DNA of 64,000 nucleotides, taken from UBA969 sp041694635. GTDB taxonomy: Bacteria > Planctomycetota > Planctomycetia > Gemmatales > Gemmataceae. Made by a program: the position numbers and the translations under genes. The notes under the pieces were generated by a model. That model had not been told where the DNA came from and did no database searches. It saw only the letters and a program-made list of their open reading frames with translations. The stretch spans positions 124,001 to 188,000 of the forward strand of contig JBDNHI010000202.1 in assembly GCA_041694635.1 (NCBI GenBank), read 5' to 3'. Shown here in pieces: positions 17,461 to 26,953 of this stretch; within the stretch, counting starts at the first letter, position 1; the number at the start of each line of letters is the position of its first letter.

Positions 17461-19389
17461 ATGCAGAGCCAATCAATTATTGATTTGGAAAAATGGCTTC
17501 TAGAAAACGCAAGGCCTAGTGGTGGTTGGGGATATTACCCAAATAAATCAGCCTTTATCGAGCCAACTTGTCTTGCCTTACTAGCACTCCAAGGGACAAA
17601 ACACGAATCTGGTTGCGAGTTTTCTGCGGCTTTAAAATTTTTGGAATCGTGTGTGAAACCTTCGGGTCTTGTACTTCAACCTGGGGGTAGACTCGAAGCA
17701 ATTTGGCCTACTTCTATAGTACTTTTCACCTTGCTAAAACTTAAATGGAAGCCGGAAATTACCGATTTGATCGCTTCAGTTCTTTTACAGATAAAAGGAG
17801 TTGTAACCAAAAATAGTAAAGCAATGGAAATTCATGGCAGAGGAATTAATCTGCAAATAATGGGTTGGCCTTGGACTTTAAATAATTTTTCGTGGGTTGA
17901 GCCTACTTCTTGGGCGGTGCTTTCTCTTCGACTTGCGGGGTTAGGAGATAATTCCAGAACCGTTGAAGGGCTTCATTTTCTTGCAGATAGAATTATTGAA
18001 AAAGGTGGCGCCAACTATGGTAACAAAACAGTCCTCGGAAAACTTATGGACCCCGTTCCAGTCCCCACGGCCCTTTGTCTTCTAGCTTTGCAAAATAGTC
18101 TTCTTGCTTCCGATCCTAAAATTCAAAATTCACTTAATTACCTTAGGCAAAGTATTGAAAATCCAGTCGATTTAGAAAATGCTTTGTGGGCTGTGATTAC
18201 CCTGCTGGTCTACACGAAAAATAGCCGAGCCGAATTTGCTCTAAACTCTTCTGCAGCTAATGATATTGTGGCAAAATTTATCGGCGAATGGGCTGAGACT
18301 TCTCAACCTCTTTCCAACTCGATTCAACGGGTCGCTTTGGCTCTTATTGCAAATAAGGCACTTGTAAATAATCCATTTGAAATTGATATTTCTGCAAGCC
18401 CTTCTGTTTTGAAAAAAGTGGCCATCTCCACCAAACCTTGGAGCAGCCGTGTTAAAAATATTTTTCGTAGAATGCTAATTTCAGGCCTTGGCGGTGTTCA
18501 AATCAGGCAAAAAGAAAGTGTAGTAACTTGGAGTCCTTTGCAAAGTTACCAAGATGAGTTACTTCCCTCTATTAGGCGAATGTATCAACCTTTTCGGCTT
18601 AAACTAGCACTTGCAAACAAAAAAGTTTTTATCAAACCTAATATCGTTGAATTTAATTTCAACAGGCCAATTCATACTAATCCTCTTGTTGTTGAGGCTT
18701 TAATACAATTTTGCATTGAAGAAGGTGCACGAGAAATCGTGGTTGGCGAAGGTTCTGGGCACCGTAGAAATATGGGATGTTTGTTAAGGGAATGTGGCCT
18801 AGAAGCAATACTGATTAAACATAAAATTCGCTTCGTCGATATTAACTACGATGAGCCCATTAAAGTAACAAACCTCGGTGCTAACTCTAGTATGGGACAC
18901 ATTTATTTTAGCAAGGAAGCTTATCAATCCGATGTTTTAATTTCAGTTCCTAAACTCAAAACCCATCATTGGACTTCGGTTACACTCTCTTTGAAAAATA
19001 TGTTTGGAATAGCTTCAAGTCAGGCTTATGGTTGGCCAAAAAATGAACTTCATTTCCAAGGAATTGTTAACAGTATCGTGGATATCAATTGCACAAGAAA
19101 ACCCGACCTTACTTTAGTAGATGGTATTTTGGGTATGCAAGGTGATGGGCCTTTATATGGCGATGCTGTAAAAGCAAATTTCTTGATGATGGGGGACGAT
19201 TCCGTTGCGGTTGACTCGACTTGCTCTAGGTGGATGGGTTTTAACCCAAAAGAGATTGTGCATATTAAAGTGGCTTTTCAATCTGGAGTGGGAAACATAG
19301 AAACAGATAAAATTAAAATTTTTGGGTTTGAATCGCAAATTGTTCCAAAATTAAATTTTCTTGCACCTCCAAATTTGGAAACTCATTAA
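17461..19389 (+). CDS. Fusion of squalene-cyclase-like alpha/alpha toroid and DUF362 domain
   Basis: A 642-residue two-part protein. Residues 1 to about 320 carry prenyltransferase/squalene-oxidase-type repeats (G-G-W-G-Y-Y-P, E-P-T-C-L-A-L-L-A-L, E-P-T-S-W-A-V-L-S-L). Residues about 350-640 are DUF362: I-K-P-N-I-V, G-E-G-S-G, P-K-L-K-T-H-H-W-T-S-V-T-L-S-L-K-N-M-F-G and D-G-I-L-G-M-Q-G-D-G-P. No signal peptide and no DxDD-type cyclase acid motif were found, so cyclase activity is unlikely. It begins 35 bp after mcsB and probably shares its transcript. Function unknown. Confidence 0.85.
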   Translation: MQSQSIIDLEKWLLENARPSGGWGYYPNKSAFIEPTCLALLALQGTKHESGCEFSAALKFLESCVKPSGLVLQPGGRLEAIWPTSIVLFTLLKLKWKPEITDLIASVLLQIKGVVTKNSKAMEIHGRGINLQIMGWPWTLNNFSWVEPTSWAVLSLRLAGLGDNSRTVEGLHFLADRIIEKGGANYGNKTVLGKLMDPVPVPTALCLLALQNSLLASDPKIQNSLNYLRQSIENPVDLENALWAVITLLVYTKNSRAEFALNSSAANDIVAKFIGEWAETSQPLSNSIQRVALALIANKALVNNPFEIDISASPSVLKKVAISTKPWSSRVKNIFRRMLISGLGGVQIRQKESVVTWSPLQSYQDELLPSIRRMYQPFRLKLALANKKVFIKPNIVEFNFNRPIHTNPLVVEALIQFCIEEGAREIVVGEGSGHRRNMGCLLRECGLEAILIKHKIRFVDINYDEPIKVTNLGANSSMGHIYFSKEAYQSDVLISVPKLKTHHWTSVTLSLKNMFGIASSQAYGWPKNELHFQGIVNSIVDINCTRKPDLTLVDGILGMQGDGPLYGDAVKANFLMMGDDSVAVDSTCSRWMGFNPKEIVHIKVAFQSGVGNIETDKIKIFGFESQIVPKLNFLAPPNLETH

Positions 19390-19613
19390 TTTACAAAAAA
19401 GTACTTTAATCTGAGGCTTTTAGCCATCAAAACCATATTAGTTTTCAAATAAATATAATTATTTTGGCAAGATCAATATAAAAGTTTGCGAATGACTATA
19501 ATAACATTGATATGATTTTTCGTTTTTGCAGATGACCTAGGTTAATTAAGAGTGTACCTTAAGAACTAGTAATAATTCCTTTGACAATAAAGTTTAATAA
19601 GGCTAATTCAACA
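19390..19613 (+). other. Intergenic region upstream of clpC, probable promoter region
   Basis: An AT-rich spacer of 224 bp between the DUF362 fusion gene and clpC. It is much longer than the gaps inside the mcs block, so clpC may have its own promoter. A TATAAT hexamer occurs at 19497-19502, but no -35 box lies at normal spacing. No direct-repeat heptamers of the CtsR type were seen. Confidence 0.35.
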
Positions 19614-22148
19614 ATGTATGAGCGTTTTACAGATCGTGCCCGCAAGGTGATGCAACTTGCCAATCAAGAAGCTCAACGCTTCAATCACGAATATATTGGT
19701 ACAGAGCATATTTTGCTTGGTTTAGTAAAAGAAGGTTCAGGCGTGGCTGCTAATGTTCTTAAAAACCTTGATATTGATCTTAGAAAGATCCGCCTTGAGG
19801 TTGAAAAGATCGTTCAGTCTGGACCCGATATGGTAACAATGGGGAAACTTCCTCAGACCCCTAGAGCTAAAAAAGTTATTGATTACTCTATCGAAGAAGC
19901 TCGAAACCTTAATCATAATTATGTTGGAACTGAGCACCTTCTTTTAGGACTATTGCGCGAGCAGGAAGGTGTTGCTGCCCAAGTTCTGATGAACTTAGGC
20001 TTGAAACTTGATGATGTTAGAGAAGAAGTTCTTAACTTGCTGGGGCATAATATGGCTACCGAAGATACTGGAAGCGGAAGTAGCAGTGGAGAAAGGCAAC
20101 CAAGCCGAGGAAAATCAAAAACTCCCGCTTTAGATAGCTTTGGCAGAGATCTTACAGAACTTGCAAAACAAGCAAAACTTGATCCTGTAATTGGCCGTGC
20201 TAACGAAATTGAACGCGTTGTTCAAATCCTTAGCAGGCGCACTAAAAATAATCCCGTCCTCCTTGGTGAAGCTGGGGTTGGTAAAACAGCAATCGTCGAA
20301 GGACTTGCTCAGCTTGTTATTGATGGTAATGTTCCAGAATTACTCAGAGATAAAAGAATTGTCGTTCTTGACCTTGCAATGATGGTTGCGGGCACAAAAT
20401 ATAGGGGGCAGTTCGAAGAACGCATTAAAGCGGTTATGAATGAGGTGCGCCGTGCTAAAAACACCATCCTCTTCATTGACGAACTTCATACTCTTGTGGG
20501 CGCTGGTGGTGCAGAGGGTGCTATTGATGCTTCTAATGTTCTTAAACCTGCTCTTGCCCGTGGAGAGATTCAGTGTATCGGTGCTACCACACTTGATGAA
20601 TATCGTAAATACATTGAAAAAGATGGTGCCCTAGAGCGCAGATTTCAGCAAATTATTGTTAATCCCCCTTCAAAAGCTGAAGCTATTGAGATTCTTAGGG
20701 GCCTTCGTGACCGATACGAAGCACATCACAGGGTGCAAATTAAAGATGAAGCGCTCATTAGTGCTGTTGAACTTAGCGATCGGTATATTAGTGGCAGGTG
20801 TCTTCCCGATAAAGCGATTGATGTTATTGACGAAGCAGGCGCAAGGGTTAGGCTAAAAGCAATGACCCGACCGCCAGACCTTAAAGAATTAGACCAGCAA
20901 ATTGAAAAGCTAAATCAAGATAAAGAAGCTGCTGTTGCGGAACAAGATTTTGAAAAAGCTGCCCATTTGCGTGACCAAGCAGATAAACTTAAAAAGAAAA
21001 AAGAAACGATTACTAAAGAATGGCGTGACAAATCTAGGGAAGTCGATGGTATTGTTGATGACGATGTCATAGCGGAAGTTGTAAGTAAAATGACAGGGGT
21101 TCCCCTTAAACGGCTTGAAGATAGTGAAACTGCACGCTTACTCTCGATGGAAAAAGACCTCCATAAAGAAGTGGTTAGTCAGCACGAAGCTATAGAAGCA
21201 ATTGCCAAAGCGGTTCGCAAGAGCCGTGCAGGTTTGAAAGATCCTAAGCGCCCCATCGGAAGTTTTATTTTTGCTGGCCCTACTGGTGTAGGAAAAACTC
21301 TCCTTGCTAAAAAGCTTGCGGCTTTTATGTTCGGAGATGAAAATTCTTTAGTACAAATCGATATGTCTGAATATTCCGAAAAACATAATGTGAGTCGCTT
21401 GATTGGTGCACCCCCTGGTTATGTTGGATATGAAGAGGGAGGGCAACTTACCGAAAAAATAAGGAGAAAACCTTACAGCGTGGTTCTATTAGATGAGATT
21501 GAAAAAGCCCATCCCGAAGTTTGGAATATGCTTCTTCAAATTATGGAAGAAGGTCGTCTTACCGATAATGTTGGCAGAACAATCGATTTTAAAAATGCAA
21601 TTATAATTATGACCACCAATATTGGCGCAGCTGAAATTACTGGGAAAGTTGGTGGCTACGGTTTCCATAATCGCAAGGATGAGCAGGCGAATTACACAAA
21701 GATGAAAGAAACTGTGAAGCACGCAATGGAAAATAATTTCCGACCTGAATTCCTTAATCGTGTTGATGATATTATTGTCTTCAGACCTCTAACGAAAGAT
21801 AACCTCAAAAATATCATTGATATTGAACTAAGCAAGGTTTATAAACGATTAAAGGAAAAGCATCTTACGCTTGTTCTTACGGATGAAGCCAAGGAATTAC
21901 TTATTGAAAAGGGTACAAGTCTTGATTTTGGTGCAAGACCATTGCGTAGAGCAATTGAGCATTTTCTTGAAGATCCTTTGTCAGAAGAACTTCTTCGAGG
22001 TACTTTTACAGGTAAAAATCTTATTAACACAAGCGTAGGCGATGTTGATGGAGAAAAGAAAATTTTATTTGACCCAATATTTGTAATTGAGGAAAAACCT
22101 GTTTTGGAATCTTCTGTTTCTTCTGTCGAAAAGCCTTCAAAAAGTTAA
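19614..22148 (+). CDS. clpC: ATP-dependent Clp protease ATPase subunit ClpC
   Basis: An 844-residue Hsp100 unfoldase. It has two N-terminal Clp-N repeats (Y-E-R-F-T-D-R-A-R-K-V onward), AAA-1 with G-E-A-G-V-G-K-T, a middle domain containing a UVR motif (Q-D-F-E-K-A-A-H-L-R-D) and AAA-2 with G-P-T-G-V-G-K-T. The tripeptide Y-G-F (in G-G-Y-G-F-H-N) sits where the ClpP-docking loop is expected. The start is the ATG at 19614 because the family begins M-Y-E-R-F; an earlier in-frame ATT/TTG-type extension has no support. It acts with McsA/McsB encoded upstream. No clpP is in the window. Confidence 0.97.
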   Translation: MYERFTDRARKVMQLANQEAQRFNHEYIGTEHILLGLVKEGSGVAANVLKNLDIDLRKIRLEVEKIVQSGPDMVTMGKLPQTPRAKKVIDYSIEEARNLNHNYVGTEHLLLGLLREQEGVAAQVLMNLGLKLDDVREEVLNLLGHNMATEDTGSGSSSGERQPSRGKSKTPALDSFGRDLTELAKQAKLDPVIGRANEIERVVQILSRRTKNNPVLLGEAGVGKTAIVEGLAQLVIDGNVPELLRDKRIVVLDLAMMVAGTKYRGQFEERIKAVMNEVRRAKNTILFIDELHTLVGAGGAEGAIDASNVLKPALARGEIQCIGATTLDEYRKYIEKDGALERRFQQIIVNPPSKAEAIEILRGLRDRYEAHHRVQIKDEALISAVELSDRYISGRCLPDKAIDVIDEAGARVRLKAMTRPPDLKELDQQIEKLNQDKEAAVAEQDFEKAAHLRDQADKLKKKKETITKEWRDKSREVDGIVDDDVIAEVVSKMTGVPLKRLEDSETARLLSMEKDLHKEVVSQHEAIEAIAKAVRKSRAGLKDPKRPIGSFIFAGPTGVGKTLLAKKLAAFMFGDENSLVQIDMSEYSEKHNVSRLIGAPPGYVGYEEGGQLTEKIRRKPYSVVLLDEIEKAHPEVWNMLLQIMEEGRLTDNVGRTIDFKNAIIIMTTNIGAAEITGKVGGYGFHNRKDEQANYTKMKETVKHAMENNFRPEFLNRVDDIIVFRPLTKDNLKNIIDIELSKVYKRLKEKHLTLVLTDEAKELLIEKGTSLDFGARPLRRAIEHFLEDPLSEELLRGTFTGKNLINTSVGDVDGEKKILFDPIFVIEEKPVLESSVSSVEKPSKS

Positions 22149-22183
22149 GCCGAAATTTTTGATGACAAGTTAGCAAATTTTTT

Positions 22184-22213
22184 AAGCCAGTCTTTTTTAG
22201 GCTGGCTTTTTTA
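22184..22213 (+). terminator. Rho-independent terminator of clpC
   Basis: A perfect 7-bp stem (AAGCCAG at 22184-22190 pairing with CTGGCTT at 22202-22208) with an 11-nt loop, followed by a T run in the plus direction. It overlaps the stop codon of the convergent GH10-like gene. The minus-strand tail is A-rich, so it works only for clpC. Confidence 0.9.
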
Positions 22214-23686
22214 ACGCAAATGCATTTTCCGAATTTTTTCCATACAAGCTAAGGCTGGTTTCGCCTCCCAATTCGCATCGAAAAGACCACAATTTGGAAA
22301 TGGAGATTCCATATCATCTGACAATCTTACCCATTGGACTGCTTGAATGTAACGCTTACTAAGAAGTAATGATGTAAAAGATTCGGCCCAGTCTGCTTGG
22401 GTTTCAAGTGATTTTGGTCCTTTCCAGTTTCCAAAGGTAGAATCGGAAACGTCTTCAGGGGCACTTATTGAAGGATACCCAAGCGAAACGGTGATAGGCA
22501 TTCCTAAAGAAGAATAAATATCCAGCAGCCTAGATGTTTCGAGCATATCCCTACAAAACGAACTGTTGGAGCTTGAACCCATTACAATTTCAAGGTCAAT
22601 AGCTGCAAGATTTAAACCTGCCCGGCAAAGATTATCCATAAAACCTAAAGGGGAAAAGTCTCTTCTTTTTGAGGCTATGTATTCGCCCCAAGGGTGAGTA
22701 ATTCCTATGATGATTTCTAATGAAGAATCAATTTGTTTGGCGATTTCAGCAAGTTTAGTGGTTATTTTAAAGTAAGTTTCATCACCAAATACAGGCATAG
22801 ACGCAACATTTAATCCGCTGCAAATAATCCAGCGGTGGATTTTCCCTTGATACCTCCTTATGGTAGTATCTAAAAATCTTGCCATAGTTGTTGCATATTG
22901 TGATGCTGTCCCCTCTGTTTGAATTAGCCACTCAGGGATAGTTTCTTTGGTCATATGAATGATTGGGCCACCCACAACTTCCATACCAGTGGCTAAGCAG
23001 CACTCAAGAGTTTTGTCGGTTTCATCCCAAGAAAAAACGCCTTGAGATGCTTCGACTTTTTTCCAGTTAATATCGAGGTGCATATTGGTAAAAGATTTTT
23101 CAATACGCTGTGAAATAGCGGTGGAAAAAGGTTTGCTTACTTTAGCAGAGAGCCCAGTTTCAATAGGCTGATTATCTTGGTGGCGGAAATTAAAAATTTG
23201 CCTCATATATTCTCGTATCAATGTCTCGGAACCTTGGTAGGAAGATTCGATAGAGTTTTGTAAAAGTTGTTCTTTTTGTGAAGATTCTTCGGTGCTAAAG
23301 GATTTACCGAATTCTAAGGTGGCTTTACTAAGCTTGTCTTTGATTTCTTGACTGATTTTAAGGCCACCAAACTCCCAATCTGCGGTGAAGTTTCGTAATT
23401 GATTTACCTTGCCTCGTGCAAGTTCAGTAACCAAGGAATACGGGTTGCTTCTGCTAGGTAAAGTGGAAGTTGGCGAAATGAAAACGCCTTGATTACCTAC
23501 CTTCCAAGGTACATTTAAAAAGCATGAATCTGGTTCATCTTTTTTAAGGGATAATAAGTTTTCGTGTATGGAAGTTGTTCCATAAAAAGGCATATAATCG
23601 GGGCCACCTGCGAAGTAGGATAGCAGAAGTTCCTGATCCCAGGATTTATTTAGTTTTTCAGGCAGAATGAAAGAAAGATTTCCCAT
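22211..23686 (-). CDS. GH10 (endo-1,4-beta-xylanase)-like protein lacking both catalytic glutamates
   Basis: A 491-residue protein. Residues 1-170 form an unassigned N-terminal region and residues 190-485 follow the GH10 barrel. D-I-N-W-K-K-V-E-A-S-Q-G-V-F-S-W fits the early GH10 core, and Q-W-V-R-L-S-D-D plus L-F-D-A-N-W-E-A-K-P-A fit its end. Where GH10 has W-x-x-V-N-E the sequence is W-I-I-C-S-G (286-291), and where the nucleophile motif I-T-E-L-D is expected it is I-T-V-S-L-G (398-403). No signal peptide is evident. It is last in a 14-gene minus-strand run, after lpxI. It is probably a binding or scaffold protein, or has a different chemistry. Confidence 0.75.
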   Translation of the reverse strand: MGNLSFILPEKLNKSWDQELLLSYFAGGPDYMPFYGTTSIHENLLSLKKDEPDSCFLNVPWKVGNQGVFISPTSTLPSRSNPYSLVTELARGKVNQLRNFTADWEFGGLKISQEIKDKLSKATLEFGKSFSTEESSQKEQLLQNSIESSYQGSETLIREYMRQIFNFRHQDNQPIETGLSAKVSKPFSTAISQRIEKSFTNMHLDINWKKVEASQGVFSWDETDKTLECCLATGMEVVGGPIIHMTKETIPEWLIQTEGTASQYATTMARFLDTTIRRYQGKIHRWIICSGLNVASMPVFGDETYFKITTKLAEIAKQIDSSLEIIIGITHPWGEYIASKRRDFSPLGFMDNLCRAGLNLAAIDLEIVMGSSSNSSFCRDMLETSRLLDIYSSLGMPITVSLGYPSISAPEDVSDSTFGNWKGPKSLETQADWAESFTSLLLSKRYIQAVQWVRLSDDMESPFPNCGLFDANWEAKPALACMEKIRKMHLR

Positions 23687-23797
23687 AGATTATTTAAGTT
23701 ATTTCAGGATTAAAATCAGTAAATCATATGCTTATGATATTATTTAATATAGTTAAAAGCGATAAGTGAATCAAAAATAGATACTTTTTGATTTTAA

Positions 23798-24667
23798 CTA
23801 GGTTGGTATGTCTTTGTCTTCTAGGGCGATAATGGTTATACCCAGTTGATCTGCAAGTTTAATGGCTTCTTTATCGCCTAAAAAAATGGTGAGTCCAGCC
23901 TCAACAGCTAGTACCCGACCTTTTGCCTTGTGAAGGTTTTGGATAGTATTTATTCCGATGGTTGGCACATCAAATCTGCGGTCTTGGTTTGGTTTTGCAA
24001 CTTTGACAACAACGAAACCGCCTGATTTACAATATTCTCCCGCCCGAAGAATGTTTTGGTCGGTGCCCTCAATGGCTTCAACTGCTAAAACGGCTCGGTC
24101 TTTGACAGCAACACTTTGCCCGACATCCATCCGCCCCATTTCGCGGGCAAGATTCCAACCGAAATAAATATCGAGTAATTCAGCGTTAGAAGGATGTTTT
24201 CGAGTTAAAATTCCAGGTTGCACAAGTATCTCCGGTATGAAATCAAGGGCAGAAGCAAAGTATATATCATCGCGAGCGAATTCTTTAATAATAGATAATA
24301 ATAGGGTATCATCTTTATTATTTATTCTTTTACGAAAATACCAAAAAATGATAGTGCGAAGGTCAGGCGCAAGTGAAAAAAGTTTCCAAGGTTTATGCAG
24401 TAAAGAAGCTTTATGAATCTTTCCCGCCATAACTACATTTTTTACCGCGTGCTTTTTAAATCTGCTTATCATCTTTCCTAATTGCGCTGGACCTGACCAG
24501 TAGAAATGGTCTACCAACGATTTTAATTCGGACTCAGCTTCTTCTTTTATGCCTACACAAACTACAGATAATCCAATTTTTCTCGCAGCTTTAGCAAACA
24601 CGATTGGAAATTGACCATAACCTGCAAGTAATCCTACGGGTCCACTGTTAATTGTAAAATCGGTCAT
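23798..24667 (-). CDS. lpxI: UDP-2,3-diacylglucosamine diphosphatase, LpxI type
   Basis: A 289-residue enzyme that cleaves UDP-2,3-diacylglucosamine to lipid X in lipid A synthesis, the non-orthologous alternative to LpxH. It has the LpxI hallmarks G-L-L-A-G-Y-G-Q-F-P, V-V-M-A-G-K-I, a central linker and the C-terminal part with A-V-E-A-I-E-G-T-D and D-V-P-T-I-G. It lies 56 bp downstream of lpxD. The presence of LpxI rather than LpxH is usual in alphaproteobacteria and several other phyla. Confidence 0.93.
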   Translation of the reverse strand: MTDFTINSGPVGLLAGYGQFPIVFAKAARKIGLSVVCVGIKEEAESELKSLVDHFYWSGPAQLGKMISRFKKHAVKNVVMAGKIHKASLLHKPWKLFSLAPDLRTIIFWYFRKRINNKDDTLLLSIIKEFARDDIYFASALDFIPEILVQPGILTRKHPSNAELLDIYFGWNLAREMGRMDVGQSVAVKDRAVLAVEAIEGTDQNILRAGEYCKSGGFVVVKVAKPNQDRRFDVPTIGINTIQNLHKAKGRVLAVEAGLTIFLGDKEAIKLADQLGITIIALEDKDIPT

Positions 24668-24723
24668 ATTGAAAAGTGCTCAATTTTTATGGACCATACT
24701 TCAGCGTAGTTACTTCCAATGCA

Positions 24724-25746
24724 TTAGTTTTCTGGCATCTGTAAACTCTGTTTGATTTTTTTTACGTCCCTACAAAGTTCAGTTAATTTTCCCAAGCTTA
24801 CGATGATTCGTTTCTCATCGCGTTCTTGCCGCGCTGGTATTCCAAGCAAGCGTTCACCTTTTTCAGCATCACGCATCACAGCACTTTTGGCCCCTACAAC
24901 AACTTGATCTGCAAGGTTTACATGATCTGCTAAGCCTGATTGTCCTGCTAGTACAACATAATCTCCAGTTGTACAAGAACCAGCAATTCCAACTTGTGCA
25001 ACGATTAAATTAAAATTACCTATTTCGCAGTTATGTCCGATTTGAACATGGTTGTCAATTTTGGTTCCTTCTCCTATTTTAGTGGTACCAAAAGTGCCAC
25101 GATCGATTGAAGAGTTTGCCCCTATTTCGACATTGTCTCCTATTTCGACATTGCCCAAGTGAGGAATCTTCTTGTGTTTTCCTTCAACTAGTCTGTAGCC
25201 AAATCCATCTGCACCGATCACGCTGTTTGCGTGAATGATGATATTATTTTCTAGAACAGTATCATCGTAAATTACAACATTGGCGTGCAGAACAACATTG
25301 TTTCCGATGCGGCAATTTCTCCCAATAGAAACTCCAGTATGAATCAGGCAATCTGTTCCAATTATGGACCCATCTCCAATTCGGGTAAAAGGTAAAATGG
25401 TTGGCCTGTCACCAATTTTTGCGCTAGTAGAAACCTGTGTTAAGGGATCAATTCCAATTAGATAAGGTTTTTGTTTTCCTTTAAAATATTCATAGATGGA
25501 AACAAAAGCTTGAAGAGGGTCTGAAGCAAGAATTAAAGTTTTACCCGGTGCGCTAAACTCATTTAAACATACCGCAACCAGTGATTTAGATAGGTTGAAT
25601 TGTTGTTGGTACTTAGTTGCATCGACAAATGTAATATCACCTATAGCTGCGTTTTTAAGGTTTGACGCCCCAAGAACACAAACAGTTTTGTCACCAATAA
25701 CTTGGCCTGACACTAAATTTGCTAAATCATTAACCGTGGCAGACAC
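24724..25746 (-). CDS. lpxD: UDP-3-O-acylglucosamine N-acyltransferase
   Basis: A 340-residue acyltransferase that adds the N-linked 3-hydroxyacyl chain in lipid A synthesis. An N-terminal uridine-binding domain (N-D-L-A-N-L-V-S-G-Q-V-I-G-D) precedes a long left-handed beta helix of hexapeptide repeats. The catalytic histidine lies in H-V-Q-I-G-H-N-C and a C-terminal helix follows. I prefer the GTG at 25746, which has GGGGGA just upstream and fits the family start; a GTG at 25767 would add seven residues. It sits directly upstream of lpxI. Confidence 0.93.
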   Translation of the reverse strand: MSATVNDLANLVSGQVIGDKTVCVLGASNLKNAAIGDITFVDATKYQQQFNLSKSLVAVCLNEFSAPGKTLILASDPLQAFVSIYEYFKGKQKPYLIGIDPLTQVSTSAKIGDRPTILPFTRIGDGSIIGTDCLIHTGVSIGRNCRIGNNVVLHANVVIYDDTVLENNIIIHANSVIGADGFGYRLVEGKHKKIPHLGNVEIGDNVEIGANSSIDRGTFGTTKIGEGTKIDNHVQIGHNCEIGNFNLIVAQVGIAGSCTTGDYVVLAGQSGLADHVNLADQVVVGAKSAVMRDAEKGERLLGIPARQERDEKRIIVSLGKLTELCRDVKKIKQSLQMPEN

Positions 25747-25834
25747 TTGATCCCCCAGTCTTCTCACCCAGAAAATAATAACTATATAAAATGAAATTAT
25801 GATAACTATTGCAAACTAAACGGGCAATCCTAGT

Positions 25835-26953
25835 TTAGGGAATCATATTAGATTGAAGCCTGAAAAAATCGCCTTTGGAAGTACCAAGGTAAATTGAATC
25901 GTCAGAAAAAATTGGAGAAGCAGAAATTTCTCCGCCAAGCTCTATTTTTTGTATTAGGGTACCCTTATCTAGGTCAAGAAAGTAAACATTGCCATCGAAG
26001 GAACCTACCACAACCAAATTGTTTAAAATGAGAGGGGAGGAATCGACCTTACCATCGGTTTGGAAAACCCATTTTTCAGTACCAGTTTTTCTATCTAAAG
26101 CGTAAATCTTTTTGTCTCTTCCTCCGACCACGATAGTTTCTGCTGAAATTGCACAAGAACTAAAAAAAGGTTGAGCCCTCTTCTCCGGTTTATAATTCCA
26201 AGTGATTTTTGGGCTTTTCCAATTAATAGCTAAAACATTATTAGACATTGTTCCTACAAATAAATCATCACCAGAAATGGAAACAGTAGCACCTGTTTGC
26301 CCTCCGAGATCAAGGTTCGAAAGTTCCTTACCCGTTTCGGCATCGAGTATATGAAGGGTACTGTCGCAACCTGCTGCAAAAGTTTTACCATTAGTTACAG
26401 CACAAGAACCAAAAAAAGGTCCCTCCATTTTAAATTTCCATATCTCTTTGCCTGCGGTGTTTATGCAGTAAAGGTTTTCATCCTGACTTCCAAAGAGAAT
26501 GTTTTTTTTGTGAAAGTTAGCACCGCCTGATATCTCCCCAGTGGTCGCAAAAATCCATTTCTTTTTACCCGTAGTGAGTTCAATTGCGTGCAAGTTTCCA
26601 TCGATATCGCCAATGTAAATAGAATCATCTTGGATGCTGGGGGGCGATTTAAATGGCCCACCTTTATATTTCCAAACTTCTTTACCATCTTTGGAATTTA
26701 GGCAATAAATCCGCTCATCCATACAACCGAAAAAAACTTTGCCATCATAAATAGTAGCCGTGCCTTCGATAGAATCTTTAACTGAAGATTTCCAGAGGAT
26801 GTTGAAAGGGCCTTTTAATTTATTGGGATAAAAAGCATTTTGCTCGGAGTTACCCCTGAAAATGAGCCAAGAAGAATTCTCATCTTTGGCAAAAATGGTG
26901 CAAAAAGACAGGCTAAGAAAAAGAATAGGCAAATAAAACAAAAAGACTTTCAA
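25835..26953 (-). CDS. Secreted PQQ-like beta-propeller protein (B)
   Basis: A 372-residue propeller with a signal peptide at residues 1-22. Blades of the form D-G-K-E-V-W-K-Y, G-K-K-K-W-I-F-A and G-T-E-K-W-V-F-Q recur about every 40 residues, as in BamB-like proteins. The best start is TTG at 26953, which overlaps the stop of the alcohol dehydrogenase gene as TTGA and puts the hydrophobic signal core immediately after M-K. An in-frame ATG at 27025 would bury the signal peptide behind 24 polar residues and overlap the upstream gene by 76 bp. Confidence 0.82.
   Translation of the reverse strand: MKVFLFYLPILFLSLSFCTIFAKDENSSWLIFRGNSEQNAFYPNKLKGPFNILWKSSVKDSIEGTATIYDGKVFFGCMDERIYCLNSKDGKEVWKYKGGPFKSPPSIQDDSIYIGDIDGNLHAIELTTGKKKWIFATTGEISGGANFHKKNILFGSQDENLYCINTAGKEIWKFKMEGPFFGSCAVTNGKTFAAGCDSTLHILDAETGKELSNLDLGGQTGATVSISGDDLFVGTMSNNVLAINWKSPKITWNYKPEKRAQPFFSSCAISAETIVVGGRDKKIYALDRKTGTEKWVFQTDGKVDSSPLILNNLVVVGSFDGNVYFLDLDKGTLIQKIELGGEISASPIFSDDSIYLGTSKGDFFRLQSNMIP

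Noticed and set aside
19497..19502. TATAAT upstream of clpC as a sigma-70 promoter
   Set aside because: The nearest TTGGCA is 27 nt away, too far for normal spacing, and TATAAT-like words are common in this AT-rich DNA. It is kept only as part of the intergenic note.
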